From the NCBI GenBank assembly GCA_021399445.1, contig JAJTUQ010000006.1, forward strand, positions 2,356,001-2,420,000: a stretch of DNA of 64,000 bases, read 5' to 3'. How positions within the stretch are numbered: position 1 is the first letter of the stretch; each line of letters starts with the position of its first letter. Origin of the DNA: Xylogone sp. PMI_703. Lineage: Eukaryota; Ascomycota; Leotiomycetes. Under the pieces are notes generated by a model that saw nothing but the letters and a program-made list of their open reading frames with translations, did not search any database and was not told the origin of the DNA. Of the stretch, positions 12,535 through 25,167 are shown in pieces. A program made the position numbers and the translations under genes.

Positions 12535-13246
12535 AGCATGGGCAATTTTTAGGTCATGGAGTTTGGAGGTTTCGATTCGGTCTGGGGTCCACAGAGAATA
12601 TGGTTTCCTGCATTTGATACTATAATGTATACATATCCATAACACCTAGCAAGCAACATACCGCTTTTTACAGTAGACACTGGCTATGCACTAGGTTCAT
12701 TCCTAGAAATACATGGATACGAACCTGGAAATATCACACATGATCCTGATCCCTTACCTGATAACCCTTGTACATAAATGTTGGCGCCTCTCTAGCTGAT
12801 GTCTGCCATGGAAGGTGAGTGGTTGCGCCACAAAACTGTGGCGGGGATTATAGAGGATCAACAGGTGTTATTGGCTTTACATGCGCCGCCTCGGGCCGTC
12901 TTCGACACCTTAACAGGCTTTTTGAGATTGCGGTTATAGCGTGCGTTTAATACGAACTTGTACCTTGCAAGTTGAACCAACCATAGTGCAAATAGCGATC
13001 TTATCCCAAATAGAGGGTATGGGAATTATAACAATGTGATTTTGCCATTTTGTAACCTTCAATACGAATATTTTGTGCCTAATTGCTCTCAAGTGAAGAC
13101 CATTTGCATATGACGTTTGTGCCTGGGCTGGATAACATCTGCCATATTGTACCGCCTTTCGATAATCCCGATCTGGACTAGCTGGCGAGACTGTCATTAT
13201 GTTCCAGTCGAGCCCCCATCGTGCATGGTCCATAGGATCCCCAGAT
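12535..13246. other. Intergenic between ATG9 and EXO70
   Basis: No gene seen. It contains the 3' flank of ATG9 and the 5' region of EXO70. Confidence 0.7.
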
Positions 13247-15203
13247 ATGGCCGTGGGACCCAGTGCCAGACATACCGCAGATGAGGAGGCGCGGGCTGAG
13301 GTGGAGGTGCTTAATTCTAGGCTAGAGAAGACGAACCAGTTGACGAAGAAGATTCAAGCATCTCTTGCCCGCCTTGAGAGTACTGGGAAGAGTGTCCAGG
13401 ATGCTATTGGACCGATATATGGACATACGCAGAAGCTGCAGACTCTGGGTACAAGTGCGTTGTCTCCCACATTAACAACACTGATTTAGATACTTACGGA
13501 CAGCAGATATCGAAGGAATCCTTGCTGCAATTGATAAAGTTAGACAACCCTCGGATATCAAGAATAATGAGGAGGACATCATCAAGGCTGGACCTGTTAA
13601 AGCTGGGCTTTCCGCATTTCTTGCCTCTTTACAGCGTGTTAGCAATGCCTTAACGGATATGAAGAAGACAAACCTACGGTCGAATCAGCAAGCACAAGCT
13701 GATCTAGCCAAACTATTGAAGTCCGGAAATACCCAGCTTGAAGCTCATTTCCAAATCTTACTACAGGAAGATTCGAGGCCTGTGGAACCTCTGCATTATC
13801 TCACCAAGGATAAACCATTTCCTCTGCTATCTCAAGACAAAACCACTCGTCTTGGATTAATCAATTCATACATTGCTTCGGCAGCTCGGCAATCTCAGTT
13901 TACAAACGAATCACCTGTGCTGCAAACCTATGCCAATGTCCGAGGTCCTTATCTCACAGCTACACTTCAGAATCTATCTTCTGCATCAATTAATACGGCA
14001 AAGAAGACTGTTCCCGATGCTGTGTACAAGCAGGGTACAAACGGTATAGGGACATATGCCAAAGCGATGGAGGGAGCTTTCTTGTCAGAGTACGATAATA
14101 TATGCGCGCTCTTTTCGAGGGATGAGTGGAGCAAAGTATTCAACTTGACTTGCCAAAGCGCTGTAGCAGAACTTGCTAGAACTTTGCGAGAGCTGAACAT
14201 GCATATCAAGGCGAATCTCACCACTGATTGCTACCTTGCATATGAGATAATCGAGATTATGTCAAATCTCTCCTCAAATCTTGAGAACCGGACTGGGGAA
14301 TTAAAACCTTCTTTTGCAGCAGCGTTGAAGCCGATCCGTGAAACCGCTAAATCATCTCTAGGAGAATTGCTGGAAGACACACGCCGTCGCGTGAACAGTC
14401 TTCAAATAGTTCCGCAGGATGGAGCACCGGTTATGGTTACGACGGAAACCGTGAATAGATTACAGACCATGGTCAATTTCTTAGGTCCAATTTCAAGTGT
14501 CATGATATCTCTTGGGGACGGAAACTGGAAGCCGGGTAGTACTTCGAATGGAACACTAGATGGGATCCCCAGCCTTAACTCATTCGACATATCGGCTGAT
14601 GGGAAAGAAATATTCTCACACTATTGCATTGATACTGTCGATGCGCTTCTAACAGCACTAGAAGCAAAAGGCAAACTAATGCTCAAATCCAAGCAGACAC
14701 TGGGTGTCTTCATCGCAAACAATGCGACCATCGTGGACCGCATGATTAGAAGATCAGAACTCCAGCCACTCCTGGAGTCTCGTACGGGGGATATTGACAA
14801 GTGGCGCAAGACGGGCACACAACTCTACACTATGGCCTGGCGTGAGCCTTCTGCCCATCTGCTTGACGTGCAGTACACCAACCGTGGAGCCCGTCCAACT
14901 TCTGGACATGCTTCGGCTATTGACAGTGCTGCAATCCTCAAGGGCCTCTCCACGAAAGACAAGGATTCTATCAAAGAAAAGTTTCGACTATTCAATGCTA
15001 GTTTTGATGAGCTGATAGCGAAGCATAAGAGTCTGCATCTAGAGCCTGAAGTTAAAGACCTAGTTGCAAAACAGGTGCAACAGATGATTGAGCCTCTCTA
15101 CGGCAGGTTCTGGGATCGCTACCACGAAGTCGATAAAGGCAAAGGAAAGTATGTGAAGTATGATAAAACAAGTATTTCCGCAGCTTTTGCTAGTTTGGGT
15201 TAA
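13247..15203 (+). CDS. EXO70: Exocyst complex subunit Exo70
   Basis: Exons 13247..13454 and 13507..15203. The 52-nt intron with GTGCGT donor gives the join [15 protein letters not shown], which fits the family better than the alternative GTACAA donor. Length is 634 residues. Exo70 binds plasma-membrane phosphoinositides and tethers secretory vesicles at growth sites, together with Sec3 and the other exocyst subunits. Seen: an N-terminal coiled coil ([20 protein letters not shown]), then the all-helical Exo70 domain, ending with [20 protein letters not shown], the basic C-terminal helix used for lipid and GTPase contact. The start is placed at [10 protein letters not shown] as in fungal relatives; an in-frame ATG 48 nt upstream (13199) would add 16 residues. 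It is intact and in tandem with ATG9 and ARP8. Confidence 0.95.
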
Positions 15204-15638
15204 GATCCTTACCTTGGATAATGGTGCCCAAGTAGATTGTTATTTTCGGGGAGACTATTCTATGATACCAGGTTGGCGTTTGGTAGTCCACTGCAGGCAG
15301 GTGGAGAACAGTAATACAGATAGTTTAATAATGACGATTATTGATCAATCTGCCCATTCCCGGCATATCGAGTATGTAATTTGAGTTTAGTAAAAAGGAT
15401 CACACTTCCAAGGTATAATTACTGAGACATCCCATCTTGCCCTTGATGTACGAGGATCATATTCCCAAGTCGCCCCGGCGATGTGAGAGCGCCGAGCCAC
15501 CCAAACCCTAATAGCTGAAAGCCATTCACAAATCCTGACGTATCTCCCAAATAATACAAATCAACTCAGAAAAGGGGTTGTTTTCTTCTATCTTCTGCAT
15601 GCACGCTGCTTTAACAAACACTGCTGAGTATTCACGCT
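15204..15638. other. Intergenic between EXO70 and ARP8
   Basis: No gene seen. It contains the 3' flank of EXO70 and the leader of ARP8. Confidence 0.6.
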
Positions 15639-18353
15639 ATGGAAGACACTACCGAGCACCAGAGACGCCTTCAAGCGCAACTGGCGTTCCTGCGTCGGCA
15701 GAGACAGCGACGGATTCGCTCAAACCCAGCTCTAACTGCCAGAAGACACCGCCCGCCTTATTACATCCAACGCGTAGATGCATGGAGACCATCGGGAGCA
15801 CTTCGTTTTCCACCACTGTCTCCTCTTCCTTCTCTTCCTCCTCCAAGTCCACTGCCACCTGCCACCGCGGCTTTTAATCTAACAGGTACCAGCGACGAGG
15901 AGGAGTCAACCAACCAGGGAGTTCAGTTCACTGGCCCTAACTCAGAGCAGCAGTCGGACACAATGGTGGGCAAGAAGTCTGGCAAAGCGCTTTTGCGCGA
16001 GGAAGGTTTGTAGCCATACCATTGTTGCTTGTGTTTGTACATGACAACAGCTGACTCTTATAACGTAGGACTGGAAAGGACGGACAATGGCATGAAACAA
16101 ACAAGCTGGCCTGAAGTCCCTATGATTAACCAGAAAAACTACTATACGTTAGTTTCTCTTCACTCTTCCATTAACCTATCTACATAGTTAATATTTTGAT
16201 ATTGTAGTGAGTATATGAAACGGGATGATCAAGTTCTTGCTCTTCGCCTACAAAATGAAGCCAATCGCGACAAAATGATCCGAACGGCGAAAGATAAAGA
16301 TCGAGCATTGGCGCGAACTGGTACCACCGATGTTCCTCTCCCCACAGATGGTGAACTCGATGATGAAGATGCCGCTGCTGGCGATGAGTTTGATGCGTCC
16401 AAAATAATAGTTATCCACCCAGGAAGTCAAAATCTCAGGATTGGATTTGCCAATGATGCTCTACCACGAACCATCCCGATGGCGCTTGCGCTCAAATACC
16501 CAATTACCGAATCTAAACAATACGAGCCTCTTCCCAAGCGCCAAAAGACAGGCGACAATGTTAGCCCTGAGGAGCAGTTTGGTGAAGAGTTCTCAAAGAA
16601 GTTTACGAAGATGTCCAATGAACTAAAGGTTGAGATGAGGGCCAACAAGCGCAAGGTCTTGCCTAATTCGAAGGAGCTTGTCGTCAACTATAACAGAAGA
16701 ACCACTCCAGAAGTCATTCCGGAGCATAATGACCCACAGAGAGTCGAATGGACTGATATCTCCAAGGATGAGGCTAAAGACGTAACGACATATTTCATTG
16801 GTCTTGAGGCACAACGTATCCCCGACGATTCAACGCCTACATACCAATTGTTCTGGCCAATCCGATACGGAGTATTCAATGAGAATGACTACATTTCCAA
16901 AGAGGCGCTTTACGACGACTTCGAAAGTATCCTCGAAATGGCCATGAAAAAGGAGCTTGGCTTAACTAGTTCCGCTACTTGGGACCAGTATAGTGCCGTT
17001 TTTGTCATACCAGATTTATATGATAAAAGATATGTCGAGCAAATCCTCCATATGGGTCTCACCAGTATCGAGTTCAAGCAAATCGCATTTATCCAGGAGA
17101 GTTTGGCAGCTACCTTCGGTGCTGGTTATACAAGTGCTTGTGTTGTCGACATAGGTGCGCAAAAGACATCCATATGTTGTGTTGAGGATGGCATGTGTAT
17201 CGAGGACTCACGCATTGATCTCAAATATGGTGGTTATGACGTTACGGAGACCTTTATCAAGATGATGCTTTATGATCACTTCCCGTATGCAGATATTAAT
17301 CTCAGGCGACGCTACGATTTCCTCCTAGCCGAAGAACTTAAAGCTGCATACTGCACAATGAACCAGGGCGAGATCTCTGTTCAGCTCTACAACTTCCATC
17401 TGCGAGCTCCTAATCAGCCTACTCACAAATACCAATTCAAAACTTATGACGAAGTTATCCTCGCCCCCATGGGCTTCTTCGACCCATCTATCTTCGATAA
17501 CAGCACAAAGTTAGATGGCCGTCGCAAGCTGATTGACAGATCTTACAACGCCTACGATGTTGATGTACCGGATGACCCTACTTCGTCGGCGCAATTTGCC
17601 ATTCTGACGAGTATTAAACCGTCTCTCGCCGGCACTGCAGCAGGCCAGCCTTCCACAAATGGCAATGCTGAATTTTCCACTCCATCGAAAGAGAGAGTAC
17701 AGCCATATAATCTACTTTCTCGAATGGACAATGAAGCCAACGGCAATTCTCGTGTCACTTCGGCAGCAGGTTCACCCGCCCCAGAAGGAATGTCCACGCC
17801 GGTCCCAACCAATTCTTTTAGCCAAAGCGTCAATGGAGCAAATGGTGGCTCGCCGGGTCCATCTCTAAAGGACGTTCTTCAGTCCCATGTCAACGGTACC
17901 CACAACAGCAGCACCCCAGTCCCGCCTGGAGCAAGCAACTTTAACGAGACACAACCACGTGGCCCGACGCTGAAAGATCAAGCCATTGAACGCGACTCTG
18001 TCCTCCCTATTGCACCTCTCGATACCGCCATTATTACTTCTATAACACACGCAGCTAAAGGTGACGAGAAGAAAGTTCGTGACTTTATCGGAGGAATCAT
18101 GGTCATTGGTGGTGGAGCGAAGACACCAGGATTTGGTCCTTTCCTTGAGGAGCGATTGAAGAGCAAAAGGCCTGATCTTGCAGATCGTATTCTGGTTGCA
18201 GGCAGTCCAAGGGAGATGGACGGACAGGTCGTCTCTTGGAAGGGAGCAAGCGTCTTTGCACGAATGAAAACCAGCGAGAGTTGGGTCACCCAATTGGAAT
18301 ATGAACGTCTAGGTTCCAGAAGTCTCTATACCAAGGTTTTGTGGAATTATTAG
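15639..18353 (+). CDS. ARP8: Actin-related protein 8, INO80 chromatin-remodelling subunit
   Basis: Exons 15639..16005, 16069..16147 and 16208..18353 (introns of 63 and 60 nt) give 863 residues. Arp8 is a nuclear actin-like protein. With Arp4 and actin it forms the module that lets the INO80 remodeller bind linker DNA and histones. Splicing restores EEGLERTDNGM and NQKNYYTEYMKRDDQVLALRLQNE, both diagnostic. The actin fold follows, with nucleotide-site remnants (IIVIHPGSQNLRIGFA, CVVDIGAQKTSICCVEDG and GGIMVIGGGAKTPGF), interrupted by a disordered Ser/Pro/Asn insertion at about nt 17590-17980. Family proteins usually begin at MVGKKSGKALLREEG (ATG 15963, giving 755 residues). The upstream frame is open for another 108 codons with a Pro-rich stretch, so the longer start is chosen with caution. 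Confidence 0.93.
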
Positions 18354-18984
18354 CCGCATGTTACTGCTCGTTGAGCTGTATAGCAAGCTGATAAAATTAT
18401 TATGAACCTGGATCTCGACTGGAATTTTTTCCATCTTGTCATGTTATGCATTACGAGGCGTCTTATGGAGAAGGCACAGTGCTTGGCAGGAACGGGACAC
18501 GGCGTTAAACAGGTGATAAAAATGTAGATTAGAACTGCTATTTCGGATAATGGTGGTGGATACCTCAATTCCTACGATTGATAGGATATGTAAAAGTCAG
18601 ATTAATACGCAAATAAATGGAAATGTATATGTAATTATTCCATGATGCCTTGGAGATACAAGTGGTATACAGCCATGAATGAGTGAAGCTTAGTTAAGTG
18701 AATATTGTCACTTGTATGACATGTAATCGCGGGACAGCCAACAATCACTGACTATCAAGAGCGATTAACAAATATCTGTGCCATAGATGCGCTCCTCCCT
18801 ATTCCATATTGTGCCACTGGAAAACATCATGATGCCACCCAGTATCGAGACTATCAGCGGATCAACATTGTTCCTAGTGCGGGACCAAAAACTTATGAAT
18901 TTCGTTCAACCCCGCCACGCCCGCCGCCTCTGTCTCCGTTCAGGCAAATAATCCTCAATTGGCCCAATATTGAGTTCCTGCAAC
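18354..18984. other. Intergenic between ARP8 and ADE6
   Basis: No gene seen. It contains the 3' flank of ARP8 and the promoter of the FGAM synthase gene. Confidence 0.7.
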
Positions 18985-21900
18985 ATGGAGTACCTAGTAT
19001 CCCATGGCGGTGCAGCGTTTACGCCTGCAGAGGCTAACAAGCTCGTTGCCCGAATCAATAAGCTCGAAGGAGCGAAGGTGACAGGCGTTGAAGGAGTCTG
19101 GGAGTACTATACACACCTCAAAGGCGCAAATGCAGAGGTCAACAAAGTGAGTCATGGGCTATTTTGTGATAGCGCTGAGCCGTTGTACAAGTCAATTGGT
19201 AAAGCTTTACAATATGAACCTACATATTAGAAACATCTTTCTCATTAAGTCTATTTAAAATTCGTTAACTTGTTTGCGCGTAGTGTTTTTACACTTGCTA
19301 GTTCTAGCGTCACTGACAATCGTTTTGAAGAAAACCGAGGAAAAGGTGTTTGAACTTCTGTCCGATGTCCGAGATTCCAATGCCTCCTCAGTTCTTGCTA
19401 AAGATCCACTCTCTCGCGTATACTACATTACACCACGAAACATATCACCATGGAGCTCGAAAGCAACCAGTATCGCTCATGTGTGTGGCCTCAAAACCGA
19501 AGTACACAGAATGGAAAGAGGCCGTGCGGTGGTGGTTCGTTTCGAAGAAGCGTTTGAGGGCGAAGAAATTCCCTTTAAAGACATTCTTTATGATCGAATG
19601 ACGGAAAACATTAGTACTACGGAGCCCGATCCTCAGCAAATGTTCGCTGAGGAGAAACCGCGTCCGTTGGAAATAGTTAATATTTTTGCTCCTGGGACGA
19701 CACCGATTGAAGTGCTGAAAGATTGCAATAAAAGGATGGGTCTTGCCTTAGATGAACCAGAGATGGAATACCTAGTGCAAGCTTATTCTCAACTCGGTCG
19801 GCCACCTACTGACGTGGAGCTGTTTATGTTTGCCCAAGTGAACTCCGAGCACTGCAGACACAAAGTATTCAACAGTTCTTGGAAAATTGATGGATTACAA
19901 ATGGGAAGGAGCCTTTTTGACATGATACGAAATACACACATGAAGAATCCGAGTTATACAGTATCCGCATATAGTGATAATGCAGCCGTTCTCCAAGGCG
20001 AGATGGGAAACTTCTGGGCTCCTGATTATTCTACCGGTTCTTGGAAATTGACCCCAGAGGTGGTGCATATTTTGGCAAAGGTCGAGGTAAGCGCCCAAAG
20101 TCGATATTCGCTTTCCTATCTATCTTCAGAGATGACATTCTCTACGAGTATGCTTTTGATCTGGTCTCCGAATCCTCACAGGAGGGTTTGATTATGTCGA
20201 TTACTGACTCGAGTGTCAAATAGACCCACAATCATCCAACCGCTATATCGTAAGTTGACTCTCGTAACTTTGAACTTCTTTTAGCCTACTTTGCCTCTCA
20301 ATCGCTTGTTATATGTTGAGAGGTCCTCGGTTACGCCGGGCATTCACAAGTTCTGCCTATCTAGAGATATAAGTCACTAACATCTAATGCAGCCCTTTCC
20401 CTGGATCTGCGACTGGTGTTGGTGGAGAGCTGCGTGACGAAGGTGCGGTTGGAAGAGGATCTGCCCCCAAAGCTGGGTTATGTGGCTTCTGGGTCTCAGA
20501 CTTGCTAATTCCAGACTATCACCAACCCTGGGAGAGTGATATAGGCAAGCCCGCACATTACGCTAGCAGTTTAGATATTATGCTAGAAGCTCCTATAGGA
20601 GGCGCGAGGTTTAGTAACGAGTATGGTCGCCCTTGCTTGACAGGATGTTTCCGTACTCTTCTTGTCAAAGATGAGGTAGAAACCGAATTCAGGGGTTACC
20701 ATAAACCGATCATGCTAGCTGGCGGTGTAGGTCAAGTGAGACCACAGCATGCTCTGAAAGACGGACGTTATGTCAGAGATGGAGCTCATGTCATTGTTCT
20801 CGGAGGTCCTGCGATGTTGATTGGTCTCGGTGGTGGAGCTGCTTCTAGCAATGCCTCTGGAGAGGGTTCTGTTGAACTTGACTTTAATAGCGTTCAGAGG
20901 GGCAATCCTGAGATGGAGAGGCGTGCCCAGATGGTGATCAATGGGTGTGTGGCTCTGGCTGAAAATAACCCAATTGCGATCATTGTAAGTTGGCCAAATC
21001 CCTATATCTTCCATGATCATCTAATGAAATCAGCACGACGTCGGCGCAGGAGGATTATCAAATGCTTTGCCCGAACTTGTGAAAGATGCGGGCTATGGAG
21101 GACACTTTGAGCTCAGAGAAGTTGAAAATGCTGATATCAGCATGAGTCCTTTACAAATATGGTGCTGTGAAGCACAGGAACGATATGTTTTAATTGTGAA
21201 CACAGACAGTCTTAATAGATTTGTTAGTATAGCAAGTGAGTATTGAGATTTTCTTTCAGAAATTCTATGACGATTTGATGAAGAAATTGCTAACATATAT
21301 TTAGATCGAGAACGATGTGGGTTCTCTATTGTTGGCACTGTCGCAGAAAAGGATCAAGATGGTATCGCTCGACTTGTGCTAACAGACCGAGACTCTACCG
21401 AATATCCCAGACCAATTGACCTTCCGATGTCGACATTATTTCCAAGAGACAGAAAGTTAGAACGAGTAGTGCAGTCGAAGAAGCCAAAACTTTCGGCTTT
21501 TGACCCGATATCATCATTGAAGCTTTGCTATCCACAAATTCCAGACCACGACTTGATACGAAGCGCTATCAATAGAGTACTTTCTATGCCAGCTGTTGGA
21601 TCAAAATCATTTCTCATCACTATCGGTGATCGTACTGTTGGAGGTTTGACTGTCCGTGATCAAATGGTAGGACCTTGGCAGACTCCTGTAGCAGATGTAG
21701 CTGTCACAGCAACTGCCTTCAACTTGGGTAATAAGATCAAAACCGGCGAGGCGATGGCTATGGGCGAAAAGCCCACGCTGGCTCTAATATCGCCGTCTGC
21801 ATCAGCGCGGATGGCTGTAGCAGAAAGTTTGCTAAATCTAGGAGCGGCGGATCTCTTAGGTGGATTGTCTCGAGTACGACTTTCTGCGAACTGGATGGCT

Positions 21901-23637
21901 GCGGTTAATCATCCTGGGGAAGGTGCAGCTCTCTACGAAGCTGTCCACGCCATTGGAATGGAACTGTGCCCCGCACTTGGAGTTAGTATACCTGTTGGAA
22001 AAGATTCCACATCTATGAAAGCATCTTGGAAAGATCAAAAATCTGGTGAGACGAAGAGTGTCACTGCGCCAGTTTCTGTAGCAATATCGGCATTTGCTCC
22101 AGTTGCACATGTACGAAACACTTGGACACCAGCTCTTCGTAGACTGGAAGATGTCGGGGAAACTATTTTAATGTACGTTGACCTTGCTCAAGGTCATAAG
22201 GCTATGGGAGGGTCTGCACTTGCACAAGCATTTGGTCAGCTGGGAGATGAGGCCCCAGATGTTAGGGACGCAGATCTGATAGTTGACTACTTTGACGCCC
22301 TATCACAGTTGCACGAATCTGGTGTTGTACTGGCATATCACGATATTTCAGACGGAGGGCTACTTACAACGGTTGCGGAAATGATGTTTGCTGGAAGATG
22401 CGGTGCTGAGATCGTAATTGATGGCTTCACAAAGAGTACTTCTCCAAATGATGTCCTTCAAGCTTTATTCAACGAAGAGCTGGGGGCCATATTCCAAGTT
22501 CGTAAGTCGGATGAGATCAATTTCATGCGTTGCTTTGCTACTTGTGGCCCACCACCAGGTATGGTCAGAAAGATTGGCCGGATCCCTTCTGTTTCAAAGC
22601 AGAAGCTTTCCATTCGCTATGGCCAGCAATTAATCCTTCATATGGACCGTTCTGAGCTTCAAGAACAGTGGACATGGACATCATATCAGATGCAGCGTAT
22701 AAGAGATGACCCATCCTGCGCAGATTCTGAGTACCAGAGTATAAGAGATGATAATGATCCAGGATTATCATATAAGTTGACCTTCGAGCCAAAGGAGAAT
22801 ATTCTTCCCCTCACAAGCACTATATCTTCCGTGTTTACCAAGCCACCTCGCGTTGCAATCTTGCGTGAGCAGGGTGTTAACGGTCATGCTGAAATGGCAT
22901 TTGCTTTTAGAGCGGCTGGATTCGATGCTGTCGATATCCATATGACTGATATAATCGGCGGTTTGTCCCTCGCTGATTTCGTAGGTATTGCCGCTTGCGG
23001 CGGATTCTCATATGGAGATGTGCTCGGTGCTGGACAAGGCTGGGCGAAATCGATTCTTATGCATGAAGAAAATGCCCGCCCTGAGTTTGAACGATTCTTT
23101 AACAGACCTGATACCTTCGCTCTTGGAGTGTGCAACGGCTGTCAGATGCTCACACGTATTGCTGAGTTAATTCCAGGGACCCAACACTGGCCCTTATTCC
23201 TTCAAAATTCGTCCCAGCAATTTGAAGGCCGTGTTAGCATGGTCAAGATCCAGGATAATAGCAAGTCGCCTTCTGTCTTCCTCCATGGTATGCATGGCAG
23301 CTCTCTCCCCATCGTTGTATCGCACGGCGAGGGACGTGCCTCCTTCAAACACCCATCTGACCTTGAGGGTATGAATGCGGACAATCTTATTTCGATGAGA
23401 TACGTAGACAATAGAGGCAAAGTCACCTCACAATATCCCTTCAATCCTAACGGAAGCACCGATGCTATTGCGGCGGTTAGGAACTTAAACGGTCGGGTCT
23501 TAGCTATGATGCCTCACCCGGAGAGGACTATTCTTGCTGATGTTGGAAGCTACGTGCCTAAGAATTTGGCGGAGGAGTGGGGAGAATATGGCCCTTGGGT
23601 TAGAATGTTCAGGAGTGCCAGAAGATGGGTTGGCTAA
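18985..23637 (+). CDS. ADE6: Phosphoribosylformylglycinamidine (FGAM) synthase
   Basis: Six exons: 18985..19146, 19331..20086, 20224..20249, 20393..20984, 21034..21235 and 21305..23637. They give 1356 residues, within two of the yeast enzyme. It makes FGAM from FGAR, glutamine and ATP, step four of de novo purine synthesis, in the cytosol. Order of domains: an N-terminal PurS-like part, two PurL-type synthase halves ([61 protein letters not shown]), then the glutamine amidotransferase. The amidotransferase has nucleophile Cys1189 in GVCNGCQML and the MMPHPER block. The 26-nt exon 3 encodes the catalytic THNHP motif. Introns range from 49 to 184 nt. The enzyme looks intact. Confidence 0.96.
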
Positions 23638-24112
23638 GCGGAACGATTTGGATATGCAATTTAACGGCGTTAGGGGACTTGGGACCTGCTGGCTGTGTAT
23701 ATATAGTTTCATGAAATGCGTGATCTCTTTCATTTAGAACATAACTCAGGAGGCTGCTATACACCCCCTCTAGCAAAGTTTTCTGATTGATCTACGTTGA
23801 ATTGAAGAGATCTATTATAGAGGTATATCTTTGAATGCTTTTAACTCCTGTTGCAAGCCGAAGAATCTTTATTTCCGACATGTATTCGAACGCATGGCAG
23901 TGTGTGACAAAACAGCCATTATAAACAAACATCCCAATGCTCCTACCCATAGCCTACCCTCTATTGACTATCTGATGGAATATATAGGTGCCATGGAGCT
24001 TAGCATCCCTAAATTCAGAAGAGAGAGTTAGATATAGGTCCTAACGCCTTAAAAATGCAATAGTGACCACATGGATTGCGAAGTCTATGACTGGTTTTAG
24101 AGAATTTTAAAC
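23638..24112. other. Intergenic, convergent 3' flanks
   Basis: No gene seen between the 3' ends of ADE6 and the small minus-strand gene. Confidence 0.6.
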
Positions 24113-24343
24113 TTAGTACCATAGTCTCCGATGCTCGTCGTCCCGTCGTCTTCGGCCGTCATCGCTCCTCCTGCTCAATTCTCTCTCTGTGTGTAATCGG
24201 CATTCATTGCACCCATATGCAAGGTGTCTGCTTCCTCTCCGCATCAACGTTCGGCAGTTAGGATAATATCTGCAATTCTCATTGACGATAACGTCGGGAC
24301 CTGGGTGGCCGCAGGAATACCATATTCTAGTGACAGTGCACAT
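24113..24343 (-). CDS. Small Cys/Arg-rich protein, 76 aa, possible zinc binder
   Basis: A single exon starting at MCTVTRIWYSCGH. Cysteines fall as CGH near residue 11, then C-x5-C, then C-x2-C, a spacing that could hold zinc. The last third is strongly basic (RRSDDGRRRRDDEHRR). Small fungal proteins beginning MC...YSCGH exist as an uncharacterised group, and this resembles them, but I do not know a function. An in-frame upstream ATG at 24448 would add 35 residues that look unrelated. The gene could be real or chance; the Cys pattern and basic tail favour real. Confidence 0.5.
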   Translation of the reverse strand: MCTVTRIWYSCGHPGPDVIVNENCRYYPNCRTLMRRGSRHLAYGCNECRLHTERELSRRSDDGRRRRDDEHRRLWY

Positions 24344-25167
24344 TATGAAATGATATATAAAAAGGTATTTGAGGTGTTTGTCAGAGGATGATTGGCTAGT
24401 GGTAATGTTTGAGATTGAGACACATGCTGCAAATCGACTCAAACGCACGTAAGACTATATATGCATGCGTCATCTTGAGGCTGTTATTTTGGTAACGCAT
24501 AAGTTTGCATAGGAAAAAAAAGAGTAAAAAAACTTTGCGGTCCAGAATGGTGGATCCACTACTTCATTCAAAGAAACAAAGAGTTGGTTAACATGAAAGG
24601 TCTCTGAGCTGGTTTTTGTCGTGGGGAATTTACTGGGATATGCCTTGATACAACGATGCATTAAGTCAAAAATAATATGGCCATGAAAGATGACTAAATA
24701 AAGTATAAACTTAAACTTGCTGAAGAAAAAGCGCATCGCTGAGCCGGGATTCTTGAAGACCCGCTGAGAGCGCCACCGATATCCTTTGTTAAGAGAGTGG
24801 TGGCGGCGGTGCAATTGGATTAAATGTCCTTTAGAAAACATCGCTTCTAAATCACGACAAACTTTATTTTGCAATTCTGGGGCTCCAGACAATGCATTTT
24901 TGTTGAAGCTTAAATTTATTTGAACGGGATATCAAATAGCGAAGCCTTTAAAGCGAGTCTCCTATGCTTTAGGAAATGTGTTCCTTTAACAATAAGAAGT
25001 GATTGCCGTTATGGTTGTGGATATATCTAATGAAAACTAAAAATGTATGAGCTGAGAGTTCTTGAAATTGAGGTGTGATCGAGTTTTTGTTTCTTAGATG
25101 TCGTCTTGAAAACTGAGGACGATACATCAATATAATTCTCTAGTCCGGCGGCCACTCCTAGAACACC
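24344..25167. other. Stretch without a convincing gene
   Basis: A 140-codon minus-strand frame at 24470-24892 has no ATG near its start and no recognisable domain. Nothing else is seen, except that the F-box gene to the right may extend to 25027 if a further intron is used. Confidence 0.5.

Noticed and set aside
9649..23637. ATG9-EXO70-ARP8-ADE6 run as an operon-like unit
   Set aside because: Gaps of 400-700 nt and separate introns and promoters fit ordinary monocistronic eukaryotic genes; co-orientation alone is not evidence of a unit.
24470..24892. 140-codon minus-strand frame
   Set aside because: The frame opens with a TTG, the first ATG is internal, and no recognisable domain or splice context is seen.
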